A stretch of DNA of 64,000 nucleotides from Stutzerimonas kunmingensis (GCF_021432085.1 NZ_CP090366.1:4030001-4094000); one strand, 5' to 3'; shown: positions 1 through 9,841, numbered from the stretch's first letter. The notes: generated by a model not told the origin, from the sequence alone. Translations and numbers: made by a program.

Positions 1-348
1 GCCGACCACACCAGCTGAAACAGTACACCTCATAAAAGACAAAGCCGGGGCAATCCTGTCCACTTCTATCGACTTTGTCTTTTAGGGCGTCCCCAATGCC
101 CCGCGAAATATACTTCACCCTAATGGACATCTCTTGATGCGCGATTGGCTATGTCCGATAGGAATGCCAAGCAATGCCATCCCGGCCCCGCTATGCCAAA
201 TGCCTTGTTATGCAAAAGAGTGCCAATCAGTGCACATTTGGGCGAAGATTAGGCTCAAGGATGAGCCCCGCAGGCTCAAGCACTGAAATGGGTTTCCTCA
301 GGGGAATCGACCAGCTAATGGTCTGCTGCACACAGGGGAAGGGACTTA
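1..348. other. gene-free leader upstream of hsdR
   Basis: I see no convincing gene here. The stretch holds a 12-bp perfect inverted repeat (33-44 against 73-84) and a cluster of ATGCCA/ATGCC words (96, 164, 174, 193, 200). The last 15 bases before 349 carry a purine-rich ribosome binding site for hsdR (GGGAAGGGA). In type I restriction loci the hsdM and hsdS genes often precede hsdR, so they may lie just left of the window; that is inference. Confidence 0.5.
33..84. repeat. 12-bp perfect inverted repeat
   Basis: TAAAAGACAAAG at 33-44 is the exact reverse complement of CTTTGTCTTTTA at 73-84, with a 28-base spacer. The right arm ends in a T-rich run, so it could be a terminator for a gene to the left, or a protein binding site. 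The long spacer makes a classical intrinsic terminator less likely. Confidence 0.5.
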
Positions 349-2796
349 GTGAGCTACAACGAAGACACTTTGGTTCAGCAAACCACTGCTGACTATCTAC
401 GTGACGAGCTTGGTTGGCATTCTGTGCTGGCCTACAACGAAGAAACCTTTGGCCCCGAAGGCACCTTGGGTCGCTTGAGCGACCGCGAGATTGTGCTGAC
501 CCGCTACCTGGGTGAAGCCTTGCTTGAGCTCAATCCAGGGCTTCCAACGGCAGCGTATCGCGAAGCCATACGCATCATCGCAGAGCGCACTGCCACCCAA
601 TCTCAGATGCTCACCAATCGTGATAAGCATCATCAGTTGCTCGATGGCGTGCAGGTGAGCTTTCATAACGACAAGGGCGAGCTGAAAAAAAAGCGTCTGC
701 GCGTATTCAATTTCGACCAGCCAGAGAAAAACCATTTCTTGGTGGTGCGCGAGCTGTGGATACGCGGCGATCTCTACCGACGCCGCGCCGACATCGTGGG
801 CTTGGTGAATGGCATCCCGTTGCTCTTCATGGAGCTAAAAAACCTCAACAAAGATATTCGCGCCGCTTACGAGCAAAACCTGGCCGACTACCAGGACACC
901 GTACCGCATCTGTTCGACCACAACGCCTTCATCGTGCTGGCCAATGGAGTGGACGCCAAGATTGGTTCACTGGGTAGCAAATTCGACTACTTCCATGAGT
1001 GGAAGCGCCTGGACGAGTCAGAGCCTGGTGCGGTGGATATGGAAACCCTGCTCAAGGGGGTCTGTAGCAAACGCAACCTGCTGGATCTGTTCGAGAACTA
1101 CATTCTGTTCGATGAGTCATCGGGCAAGCTGGTCAAAATTGTCGCTCGCAACCATCAATTCCTTGGCGTGAACAAAGCGATTCTAGCGGTACACAACCGT
1201 GAAGAGCTGGAGCGACGACTGGGGGTTTTCTGGCACACCCAAGGCTCGGGAAAGAGCTATTCCATTGTCTTTTTCGTGCGCAAGGTACACCGCCTACTGG
1301 GCGGCAATTTCACCTTCCTGATCTGCACTGATCGCGATGACCTGGACAGCCAGATCTACAAAACCTTTGCCGGCTGCGGACTAGCGGACCACGACAAAGA
1401 CCCCTGCCGCGCTGAAAGTGGCGACAACTTGCAGGCACTGCTTGGCCAACACAAATCAGTGCTGTTCACCCTCATCCAGAAATTCAACAAAGATGTCGAT
1501 CCGAGCAAGCCTTACTCGACCCGTGACGACATCATTGTGGTGACCGACGAAGCTCATCGCACCCAATACGGTCGCCTCTCCCTGAACCTGCGCAATGCCC
1601 TCCCCAATGCCAGCTTTATCGGCTTCACCGGCACCCCGCTGTTCAAGGACGACGAAATCACTCGGCGCGTATTTGGCGAATACCTGTCGACCTATGACTT
1701 CAAGCGTGCAGTCGACGATAAAGCCACCGTTCCCCTGTTCTATGACGCCAGGGGCGAAAAATTACGGATCGCCACCACTGACCTGAACGAGCGCATCGCC
1801 GCCAAGCTAGAAGAGCTTGAGATTGATGACATTGACGTTCAGCAACGACTGGAGCGCGAGCTAAAGCGCGAGTATCACATCATCACCGACGGCCATCGCC
1901 TGGAGCGCATAGCCGCCGACTTTGTAGAGCATTACTCAACTGGCTGGGAAACCGGCAAAGCCATGCTGGTGTGTATCGACAAAGTCACCTGTGCCCGCAT
2001 GCACGCGTTGATTGCCGACCGCTGGCAAGAACGTATCACTCAGCTGGAAAAGCAGCTGAGCAGCGCGAGCGATGAACAAGAACAGATCTTCCGCGAGCGG
2101 CAATTGGCCTGGATGCGCGAAACCTTGATGGCCGTAGTGGTCAGCGAAGAACAAGGTGAGGTCGACAAGTTCAGCAAGTGGGGCATCGACATCAAGCCCC
2201 ACCGCAAGCTGATGAAAGAAGGCTTTGAACTGGACGACGGCAAACGCCTGGATATGGAGTCAGCCTTCAAGCGTGAGGCACACCCATTCCGCGTCGCTAT
2301 CGTTTGTGCCATGTGGCTCACCGGCTTCGACGTGCCAAGCCTTTCCACGCTGTATCTGGACAAGCCTTTAAAGGCCCATACGCTGATGCAAGCCATTGCC
2401 CGCGCCAACCGGATCAATGAGGGCAAAAACAACGGTCTGATCGTCGACTACTGCGGCATCCTCAAGAACCTGCGCAAAGCACTCGCCACCTTCGCTACAG
2501 GCTCGGAAGGTGATGGCACTGAGGATGATCCCGCCCGCCCCAACGAAGAATTATTAGCTGAGATGGCGGAGGCGATAGATCTGGTCAGAGACTATCTCAG
2601 TGAGCAGGACTTCAAGCTAGCCGACATCACCGAGAAAACCGGCTTCGCCCGCAACGCCGCGATTGTTGCCGCCAAGGAAGCGATTAACGACAACGACCAG
2701 ACTCGCAAGCGCTTTGAAATCCAAGCGCGTGAGGTCTTCAAGAAATTCAAAGCCTGCCTGACCATTCCCGGCGTTAAGGAGACGCTGAACAATTAG
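349..2796 (+). pseudogene. hsdR: Type I restriction endonuclease subunit R, N-terminal part (disrupted by IS)
   Basis: HsdR is the motor and nuclease subunit of type I restriction-modification enzymes. It translocates DNA with ATP and cuts it. Residues 1-809 here are native. They show a PD-(D/E)xK-type nuclease core (D148, E162, K164, then a QxxxY helix near 177-181), Walker A TQGSGKS at 297-303 and a DEAH box at 400-403. The GTG start at 349 has a good purine-rich ribosome binding site. After codon 809 the frame enters the IS element and stops six codons later. The missing C-terminal part resumes at 3988. Joined without the insertion and one copy of the target duplication, the frame is intact at about 1062 residues, the usual HsdR length. 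The truncated protein keeps nuclease and motor motifs but lacks the C-terminal helical region that usually contacts HsdM, so it is probably inactive. Confidence 0.93.
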
Positions 2797-3987
2797 CCAA
2801 TTCTCACCGTCCCCCTTTTTCAACCCGGTTTTTTCAACCTACCGGCCTTATTCTGCGTTTCTTGGGCCGATTTCTACCCTGATTTTGCTGATTAGCGGGC
2901 CAGCCCCGCCTTTCGGACGGACTTATCCCGCCGTCCGTTGCAAATACCGCTTGGCCAGTACCAGATTGGCCAACCCAAACAGACTGAACAACTGCGCCGT
3001 ATTCTTTTCCAGTCCACGGTAGCGAACCTTACGATGATTGAAGCGCACCTTGATCACCTGGAAGGGATGCTCGACCTTGGCACGCAGCTGCGCCTTGGCG
3101 TATTCGACTTTGCGCTTGACTCGGTACAGCACGCTGTCTCTGCCGTGATGTTTGTAACTGCTTGGCCGTGCTGCAATCGACCAGACAACGTCCCGTTCAG
3201 CATGCTCCGGTCGCTTGGCCGCACCAGTGTATCCAGCGTCACCCGAAACATAGGTTTCGGCGCCGTGCAGCAACTGATCGACCTGGGTGACATCCGCCAC
3301 GTTGGCGGCAGTCCCTACCACGCTGTGCACGAGTCCCGATGTGGCGTCGACACCAACGTGGGCCTTCATCCCGAAGTGCCATTGATTGCCTTTCTTGGCC
3401 TGATGCATCTCAGGATCACGCTTACCTTCTCGGTTCTTGACCGAGGGCGGCGCGGCGATCAGGGTAGCGTCGACGATAGTGCCTTCCTTGAGCAGCAGAC
3501 CCCGGCTGGCCAGATGCTGGTTAATCGTTTCAAACAGCACCCGCGTTAGCTGATGGGTTTCCAGCAAGCGGCGAAATCGCAACAAGGTAGTGGCATCCGG
3601 TGCCGACTCACGGCCCAGGTCGATGCCGATGAAACCACGAATGGCCTGGCTGTCGTAGACGGCATCTTCGGTACCTTCATCGGAGAGACCGAAACACTGC
3701 TGCACGACATACATGCGCAGCATGCGCGACAACCCAATCGCAGGGCGTCCACGCTTGCCTGTGGTGTCGCTATAGAACGGCGCCACTTGCGCCTCCACTT
3801 GTGCCCAGGGCACCAGCTGTTCAAGGTCAGCCAGGAAGCGATCTCGGCGAGTCTGCTTTTTCTTGCCGGTATATTCGAGTTCGGAGAAGGTCTTCTGCAC
3901 GCGCGTAACAAAGCTCATGGAGGGGGCTGGTTGAGGGGGCTCAGTGTGCCAAGGGTGGGGGCGGCTGGCTATTTATGCAGTGTCTCC
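2778..3987. mobile_element. IS5-family insertion sequence in hsdR
   Basis: The element is 1210 bp. Its imperfect terminal inverted repeats start GGAGACGCTGAACAATTAGC on the left and, on the complementary strand, GGAGACACTGCATAAATAGC on the right. It is flanked by a 4-bp direct repeat TTAA (2774-2777 and 3988-3991), which fits IS5-group target duplication at YTAR sites. It holds one transposase gene on the minus strand, opposite to hsdR. Ends and duplication are intact, so the insertion looks recent. Confidence 0.93.
2923..3918 (-). CDS. IS5-family DDE transposase
   Basis: This 331-residue protein is a full-length IS5-type transposase. It has an N-terminal helix-turn-helix-like region with the typical phrase GLSDEGTEDAVYDS. 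The catalytic core has D150 (VDATLIAAP), D227 (SGDAGYTGA) and E283 (KVEHPFQVIK), the DDE triad of the family. It fills nearly all of the 1210-bp element. No frameshift or internal stop is visible, so it is probably active. Confidence 0.95.
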   Translation of the reverse strand: MSFVTRVQKTFSELEYTGKKKQTRRDRFLADLEQLVPWAQVEAQVAPFYSDTTGKRGRPAIGLSRMLRMYVVQQCFGLSDEGTEDAVYDSQAIRGFIGIDLGRESAPDATTLLRFRRLLETHQLTRVLFETINQHLASRGLLLKEGTIVDATLIAAPPSVKNREGKRDPEMHQAKKGNQWHFGMKAHVGVDATSGLVHSVVGTAANVADVTQVDQLLHGAETYVSGDAGYTGAAKRPEHAERDVVWSIAARPSSYKHHGRDSVLYRVKRKVEYAKAQLRAKVEHPFQVIKVRFNHRKVRYRGLEKNTAQLFSLFGLANLVLAKRYLQRTAG

Positions 3988-4751
3988 TTAACGACTTTCG
4001 AAACGATGTAGGTGCCATCAACATCATCTACAAAAGCCTGCAAAAAGACCGCGACCAAGCAGATATATCTGACCTTATCCGCCAGCTGCACGAGGCCATG
4101 GATGGTGCCATCGCTAGCCAAGGCCTGCCGCAGAAGGAAGACCATACGGTCTACGACATCAGCAGCATCGACTTTGACCTGCTCCGCCGCGAGTTCGAAC
4201 GAAGCCCTGCGAAGAAGACCACAGTACAGAACCTCAAGCAGATCATCGAAAACAAGCTAGCCAAGCTGCTCGCCCAGAACCCGCTACGCACTAACTTCCA
4301 GCAGCACTATGAAGAGATTGTCGCAGCGTACAACAGCGAGAAAGATCAGCAGACTATTGAGCACAGCTTCAACGTGCTCATCAAGTTTGTAGAAGCGCTC
4401 AGCGAAGAAGAACACCGCGCCGCGCGCGAAGGGCTGAACGCCGAGACCTTGGCTATTTTCGACCTAATCAAGAAACCGAATTTGGTTAAAAAAGAAATTG
4501 AGCGGATAAAGGCCATATCTAAGGACTTACTCGCCACGTTAAAAAGCGAAAAGTTAGGCATAGAAAATTGGCGTGAAAAAGAAAGCACAAGGGACGCTGT
4601 TCAAATAGCGATCCGCAACTTTTTATGGGATGACCGAACAGGCCTTCCGGTTGCGCTGTATGACGAAAGCGAAGTCATAGCCAAAGCAGAAGAGGTTTAT
4701 AAGCATATTTTTACAGCTTATCCAACTCTACCCTCCCCCATCTACTCTTGA
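3988..4751 (+). pseudogene. hsdR: Type I restriction subunit R, C-terminal part (separated by IS)
   Basis: The reading frame NDFRNDVGAINIIYKSLQ onward continues HsdR exactly where the IS5-like element broke it. Typical HsdR proteins carry the sequence DAINIIYKSLQ at this place. The fragment supplies 253 residues, mostly helical, the region that in the family joins the motor to the methyltransferase core. An ATG within the IS right end (3975) could start a short protein, but this has no good ribosome binding site. Base composition changes inside this fragment: from about 4460 on it becomes clearly AT-rich, like the two genes that follow. Confidence 0.9.
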
Positions 4752-4781
4752 GATTTAGCCCTACTACGAAAGGGAAAAAGG

Positions 4782-5927
4782 TTGAAAACTTTAAGCATAG
4801 AAAAAGAGCTTTCTTTAGCCGCAATAGAACACCATCTTAAAGAGCTTACAAAAAGCGAAGAGACAAAGCTCCGCCTGCCGAACAAAATAAAATACAGCGG
4901 CGGTTTTGGAACCGAAGCAGCACTAACACAGCTAATCGCCACGTGGGCAAGAAATCAAAAAGAACCAACATTCCACACTTATGTTGATCCTAACGAAAAA
5001 CAGAAAGGCTTCTCTAGCTTATGCGAATCTTTTTACGGCATGGCTGCTTTAGCGCTATCGAGAAAAATTCTCTGCCTGGACGGTACAACACAGGTCCATA
5101 AATCAGAGTCACTCCAAGCCGCCATACCCAGAATCGCTGCCTTGAAGAACCTAGAACTGGCAAACACTTTTAAAGGATTCAAAGTAGATCTTCCATGCAT
5201 AAAAAGCGGTAGCTTTTCCGGATTAATTGAACCGCTTTATAACAATGAAAAAATTGTCAACCAAACACGTTTCGAAGAAATAATAGAAAAATCAATCGAA
5301 TCGATAGCACCACAAAAAACCACTAACTGGGCAATAAACAAAGAGCTCATCTCAAAAATAAGCCAGGCAACTCGTCAACTATTTCTCAATACCGACGAAC
5401 ATGCTCGACATGACGAATCAGGAAATGAATACGCCAGAGATGTACGCGGCATACTTCTAAAAGTAACCAGCCATAAAAAAGCAGAAGCCCTACGAATAGC
5501 CGATCAAAACAGCACACTTAAAAACTATTTCAACACAACATTCGAAAACATAGAGATCGATACGCACCTAAGATTTCTTGAAATAACTGTTCTAGATAGC
5601 GGGCCAGGATTTTCCGGCAGATGGCTACGCAAGAATTCAACATCAATTGATCATGATATCGAGGCGAAAGCAATACTGAATTGCTTTGAAAAACACTCCT
5701 CATCGAAATCAAGCCCTTCATCAGGAATCGGGCTCGATATTGTTCTCAACATACTGTCAGAACTCAACGGCTGGTTTAGACTAAGAACTGGCAACACAAT
5801 AATTGAAAAAGCATTCACATCAAATCTCAAGTCCTATCATGTCACGAAGGACGATATAAAAGAAGCTGGCGCACATGCATACGGCTCCGTCTTCACATTC
5901 ATCATCCCTCTCTTCAAGAACAATTGA
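4782..5927 (+). CDS. GHKL-type ATPase, putative defence component
   Basis: The 381-residue product carries a histidine-kinase/HSP90/MutL-like (GHKL) ATP-binding domain in its C-terminal half. The N box is around 198-207 (N203, E206, H207), the G1 box is LDSGPG at 271-276 and the G2 box is GIGLDIV at 315-321. No phospho-acceptor His domain, receiver or membrane segment is visible, so it is not an ordinary sensor kinase. The first 180 residues match nothing I recognise. The start is TTG at 4782, 30 bases after the hsdR stop, preceded by AGGGAAAAAGG. The next gene starts in a TTGA overlap with this stop, which suggests translational coupling. The gene is AT-rich compared with the chromosome, a sign of transfer. 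Stand-alone GHKL ATPases occur in several anti-phage systems, so a defence role is likely but not shown. Confidence 0.75.
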   Translation: MKTLSIEKELSLAAIEHHLKELTKSEETKLRLPNKIKYSGGFGTEAALTQLIATWARNQKEPTFHTYVDPNEKQKGFSSLCESFYGMAALALSRKILCLDGTTQVHKSESLQAAIPRIAALKNLELANTFKGFKVDLPCIKSGSFSGLIEPLYNNEKIVNQTRFEEIIEKSIESIAPQKTTNWAINKELISKISQATRQLFLNTDEHARHDESGNEYARDVRGILLKVTSHKKAEALRIADQNSTLKNYFNTTFENIEIDTHLRFLEITVLDSGPGFSGRWLRKNSTSIDHDIEAKAILNCFEKHSSSKSSPSSGIGLDIVLNILSELNGWFRLRTGNTIIEKAFTSNLKSYHVTKDDIKEAGAHAYGSVFTFIIPLFKNN

Positions 5928-7639
5928 GATCCCTGAGCATGCTGAGCTTCGAACTCAATTATAAGATCAAAGAAAAAAAAGAAGTATTCCTCTGTATATT
6001 CCCAGACTCAGAAACACTCAGCGAAGCTGAATATGCCGAAATTATAGAACAGGTTTACGAAAAAAATTTTCGCCCCGACCAAGTCACACTAATATACCCA
6101 AAATACGCAAACGATAAGATAAAAAAAATATTCAAAAAAGACAGTATTGCACTAAAGAATGCAGAGCGATATGGACCCTTAGTTCCTTTCTCACTACTCG
6201 CCTTCGACAGCTCTGGCAATTTATCATGCGAAAACAATATAGAGTGGGACGCACAAAGCCTATCGAAATTCAGGGATAAACTTTGCCAAACAGGGTTAAT
6301 GTTTCTTGCCCAAAAAAACGAAACAATAGAACTAGCACCACCTGGCACAACTTTCAGGAAGCCATCCGAGCGCGAGCGCCGTGAATTTCTAGCCACATCA
6401 AAACTTTGTGCCGACTCATGCGAAGAGAAATTTTTATCTTTTTGCCTACTAAAAAAACTCCCAGCAGACACCTCAAATATAAAGCAGATACTCCTAGACA
6501 CACAATCAATATCTTACATCATAAACAATCTAGCCTTAATGCTAATGAAATTTGGCAAGGCCGTAAGCTTCACACACAAAAGCTTCAGCTCATATGCAGG
6601 ACTAGAGAAGAACAAACCTGACAACCCTAATTCTGTTTTTGTAATCATATCCGCCTCCACTAGCAACAGCCTCATGGAAAAAACAAAAACAGAATGGGGA
6701 CTAAAGGACGACCAAATAGTAACAATACTATCTTACAAAGACCACGACAGAGTTCTTTCAAACATATCAGATCTATCCAAACATCATAATGAAAAATTCA
6801 CATCCGACATACACGTAAAAAGAATTAGCGAACACTTTACTGCAGAGTACCTTGAACCCAGATCTGTAGTCATAAAGAAACTACATGGTAAAAGCATTGA
6901 TACAAAGATATTCCAAGAACTCCATAACACCACCGCCTTTACTTGTCACAAGACAAAGACAACCAACAATACACGCCGCGAGTTCCACATTAACTCAGAG
7001 AAACTACATCGCAGCTCTGAATTAAAAAACTGGCTTTCCGCACTAGTAAAAAATCATGTACCAGCTTCTACGAAGTGGTTAGTAATCGACACAAGCGACG
7101 TGAGTAGCAGATTTTTCTCTAAAGCGATAAAAAAAGCACTACCCGACATGGGCAAGTCGCTTAAGATTATTGACTACAAAGATGCCATAGACGAAAAATT
7201 CAACTCATCAAAAGATGCCTTGTTAGCCTTTGCACCGGTTATCGGGAGCGGCAATATATTCATGTCCCTGAACAGGGATCTTCGAATTGCCAAGCACGAT
7301 GGGATGCGAATATTCGCAACCTTCATACAACTTTACAAAGGTGAAACTCAAAGAGATCAATTCAAGAAGTCACTAATTTACGGCCCCGACTTCAATCAAT
7401 ATAAATTTTTTGCAAAGAGCAAAATCAGCATGCCCTTTAGGCATGAAAAATCAAGCTGGGAGATGGAAGGTAAATTTATTGCCAGCTTTCACGAAGATCA
7501 TAATTTCTGGGAAGATCGATATAACGCTCTGAACAGAGGCTCTACCGGCTTAAACGGGCTAATCGGCATTAATGGCAGAGCCCCAAACCAGCCGCTGAAA
7601 TTCTCAAGGGCACTTTGCATTTTGGGATTTCAAATATAG
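5924..7639 (+). pseudogene. Large phosphoribosyltransferase-like protein, N-terminal part (frameshifted)
   Basis: This 571-residue frame is the second gene of the GHKL pair and overlaps it by TTGA. I do not recognise it as a named protein. Two stretches look like Rossmann-type phosphoribosyltransferase cores: VFVIISASTS followed by DQIVTILSY (about 238-270), and LLAFAPVIGSGNIFMSLNRD (about 433-452), where the acidic residues of the usual PRPP loop are absent. The last ten residues before the stop look out of frame. From 7599 the next forward frame is open and reads QGHFAFWDFKYS, continuing to 8069 without a stop. The intact protein would be about 715 residues. The break may be a natural mutation, a sequencing error or, less likely, programmed. 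An alternative start is the ATG at 5939. Confidence 0.6.
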
Positions 7640-8069
7640 CGAGCAAAATGTCTCACCAGAATCGATTTATTTTATGATCTCAACCATTCTTCAACATGCA
7701 AGAGACGAAATCAACCTAGCTCCCGAGGACTCTTTGAAGGGTGACATCTACCAACAGGCAGTACTATCGCCAGATGTATTCATTAGATTCAATGACCCAT
7801 TGCTTCAATCATGCCTCTGGAGAACAGCAACTTTTTCAGAGCTTGACTACTCTTCAAATGAGCAGCTAAGCGATCACTTTGCTGATATTTTATCAAAACT
7901 ATTAGAACACTTTGACAACGAGAAAGGTGAAGCTGCTCTTGACCTACTTCTTGGAGTTGCAATGGCCAAAATCAAGCTATGCGAAACATCCATTAGCAAA
8001 ATCACCAACAAAATCAAATCAATGAATCTTGATCCCGGACTAATAGGCCCGCTACTAAGTAAGCTCTGA
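7599..8069 (+). pseudogene. C-terminal part of the PRTase-like protein
   Basis: The frame is open from 7599, overlapping the end of the previous frame, and gives QGHFAFWDFKYSEQNVSP and then about 130 further residues, mostly helical, ending at 8069. The ATG at 7674 could start a 131-residue protein, but no Shine-Dalgarno sequence precedes it, and the open upstream part argues for one longer protein. The phrase SPDVFIRFNDPLLQSCLWRTA, followed by ELDYSSNEQLSDHF, suggests a conserved C-terminal domain rather than a stand-alone gene. Codon use is as AT-rich as in the preceding part. Confidence 0.6.
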
Positions 8070-8172
8070 AGAAGACTTCCCTAGGCGATCAACAAGATAT
8101 CGGCCTAGATACATAGCAACCGAAACGGGTACCAGCAAAGGCGCTACGCGAAAAGATTCACAAGGAGTACAT

Positions 8173-8721
8173 ATGCATCACCCCGAACTATCCCTTGCTG
8201 GCAAGCTGGATAGCGGTTTGACCAAATGTCTGCGCTCGATACTGGGCGGCGTTAAGGTTAGCGGACTATGGCTACTTGGCCTGCTGACGCTGGCAAGCCT
8301 GCCATGGATGATTTTTGAGTACGACGACGGCCTGGCAGATCTTTCCCTGCTGGAGTGGGGCTTCATGCCAGTGCTGGCGTTGTTGTTGTGGCGGCATATC
8401 CGCTATTGCCAACATTTCTCCACAGGTTTCTGGCTTGGCCTGAGTCGCTTGCTGATAGCCCAGGGAATAATGGCCACCGTGAGCCTCGTGATATTGGGTG
8501 CATGCGCGACTTTGCTTGCTCAGATTGAGCATCCGGACGAACTGCTTCGTCTGCTGGTACAGGAGGATCCTCTCGACAAGCTTTTAGCCTTTGGCTGCGT
8601 TTTGCTGGCCATGTATCTCGCTATCCCGAAGTCAGTGCCCGCCTCCCTCTCTCAGCCTACAACCGTGCATACACGAGTTGAACCTGAATTATTCGCCCCG
8701 GCCAAGGAGACCGGCCTGTGA
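8173..8721 (+). CDS. Hypothetical multi-pass membrane protein
   Basis: This 182-residue protein is of unknown function. About four hydrophobic segments can be seen, near residues 31-50, 62-76, 90-115 and 135-150, so it should sit in the inner membrane. The start has a clear ribosome binding site (AAGGAG, 8161-8166). GC content returns here to a Pseudomonas-like level after the AT-rich genes before it. The stop overlaps the start of the next gene by four bases (GTGA), so the two are likely translated together. Confidence 0.7.
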   Translation: MHHPELSLAGKLDSGLTKCLRSILGGVKVSGLWLLGLLTLASLPWMIFEYDDGLADLSLLEWGFMPVLALLLWRHIRYCQHFSTGFWLGLSRLLIAQGIMATVSLVILGACATLLAQIEHPDELLRLLVQEDPLDKLLAFGCVLLAMYLAIPKSVPASLSQPTTVHTRVEPELFAPAKETGL

Positions 8722-9065
8722 AAGCTAATGCACTGCCCATCATTTGTATGTGCTTGCTGTTCAGCCTGGCCCTGCCTGCGGCACAAGCAAACGACGACCC
8801 AGAACATCTGATTCAAAGCTGTAAGGAATTGGTGGGGATCTATGCCAAGCGTGACGAGCAACACCTGTTAGCTGGCCTGGTGACGTCCCCATCCGAGGCC
8901 CTACGGGCAGGTTACTGCCGTGGCGTGCTTGATGAGTACCGGCGCAGCAGCTTCTGCAGCCAGAGCGACTGGCACACACAGGCTGCTCGCATCGCTGACT
9001 ACCCAGCTTTTGCAGAAGAGCTGCCATCAGTAGAAACACTGCTGAAGCAATCCTGTGCGTTCTAA
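8718..9065 (+). CDS. Small secreted protein, possible Rap1a/Tai-like immunity protein
   Basis: The 115-residue product has an N-terminal signal peptide (MKANALPIICMCLLFSLALPAAQA), so it is exported to the periplasm. The mature part is about 90 residues and has Cys residues at four places plus the phrase ALRAGYCRGVLDEYRRSSFC. That resembles the Rap1a/Tai immunity family, which neutralises peptidoglycan-cleaving type VI effectors in the periplasm. I rate the match as weak. It begins with GTG overlapping the upstream membrane gene, and its end overlaps the next gene by 11 bases. No toxin or type VI gene is visible nearby. Confidence 0.5.
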   Translation: MKANALPIICMCLLFSLALPAAQANDDPEHLIQSCKELVGIYAKRDEQHLLAGLVTSPSEALRAGYCRGVLDEYRRSSFCSQSDWHTQAARIADYPAFAEELPSVETLLKQSCAF

Positions 9066-9813
9066 TTCAAGTCAGTGGCCAGAGCACACGGAGGTGCTCG
9101 AACGGCTACTTTGCCCGCCACTATCAGCGCCGCTATCCCAGAAGCAATATGGGAGCCTCAGAATTGCGCTGAATACCCTAGTTGAAGCTCTGGCCAGCGC
9201 AACGGTGAAGGGGCGCGGCGCGCTCAAAACCACATTACCGCCACTCATAGCTATGGAGCGGAGCAGAACCAATGGGCCAGGCTCGACAGGTAGCCGCGAG
9301 CACTGGTACATCAACCCTGCCGATGAGGCGTTGATCTGGAATGCCATCGTTCTACAAGGACTGTTTGGCGTACCCAAAATTGCAGTTCTGCTGATAAGGG
9401 AGCGCTCTGAGCGGCTGGCTTATGTGGACTGGGCTCGACAGCTATTCCTGGATCGCCAATCCGTTGCAGGGCTTGGGTTACTGCGCCAGGAGCTGATCAC
9501 TCTGCTTGATCGGCTGATCGAAGCCGACCTTAACCAAGAGAAGCTGCCCAATCCATTTGCGGATGCCTGGCCACAGATGGGGCTTGGGCCACACAAAGGT
9601 AATCTGCTGAAAACTCTGGCAAGCCAGACGGCAGCGCTTTCGGTGGGCGATAGCATGATGGCGCACTACTTCAATGGTGAGTTGACCCAGGCCTATGACA
9701 AGGCCTGCGGGGTGGTTACAGATAATGCCCTGCTGCTGAAATATCGCGACCTGATCATCACTGAATACCAGGACGCGAGAGAGTTTGATGAGCTGTTGGA
9801 CTTTCTTCGCTGA
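9055..9813 (+). CDS. Hypothetical protein, third gene of island operon
   Basis: The 252-residue protein is not recognised. It has no signal peptide or membrane segment, and its composition suggests a mainly helical cytosolic protein. A hydrophobic helix near residues 95-113 (ALIWNAIVLQGLFGVPKIAVLL) may be buried. The GTG start at 9055 overlaps the previous gene by 11 bases, so 8173-9813 reads as a three-gene operon of membrane, periplasmic and cytosolic proteins. Confidence 0.6.
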   Translation: MRSNSSQWPEHTEVLERLLCPPLSAPLSQKQYGSLRIALNTLVEALASATVKGRGALKTTLPPLIAMERSRTNGPGSTGSREHWYINPADEALIWNAIVLQGLFGVPKIAVLLIRERSERLAYVDWARQLFLDRQSVAGLGLLRQELITLLDRLIEADLNQEKLPNPFADAWPQMGLGPHKGNLLKTLASQTAALSVGDSMMAHYFNGELTQAYDKACGVVTDNALLLKYRDLIITEYQDAREFDELLDFLR

Positions 9814-9841
9814 CCTGTTGGCTGTGGAATCCACACACCGA

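Noticed and set aside
3975..4751. Independent gene starting within the IS right end
   Set aside because: Its first codons are IS and target-duplication sequence; from the duplication on it is the HsdR C-terminus.
7674..8069. Independent 131-residue gene
   Set aside because: The frame is open well upstream of the ATG, there is no ribosome binding site, and the upstream residues continue the previous protein, so it is better read as its C-terminal part.
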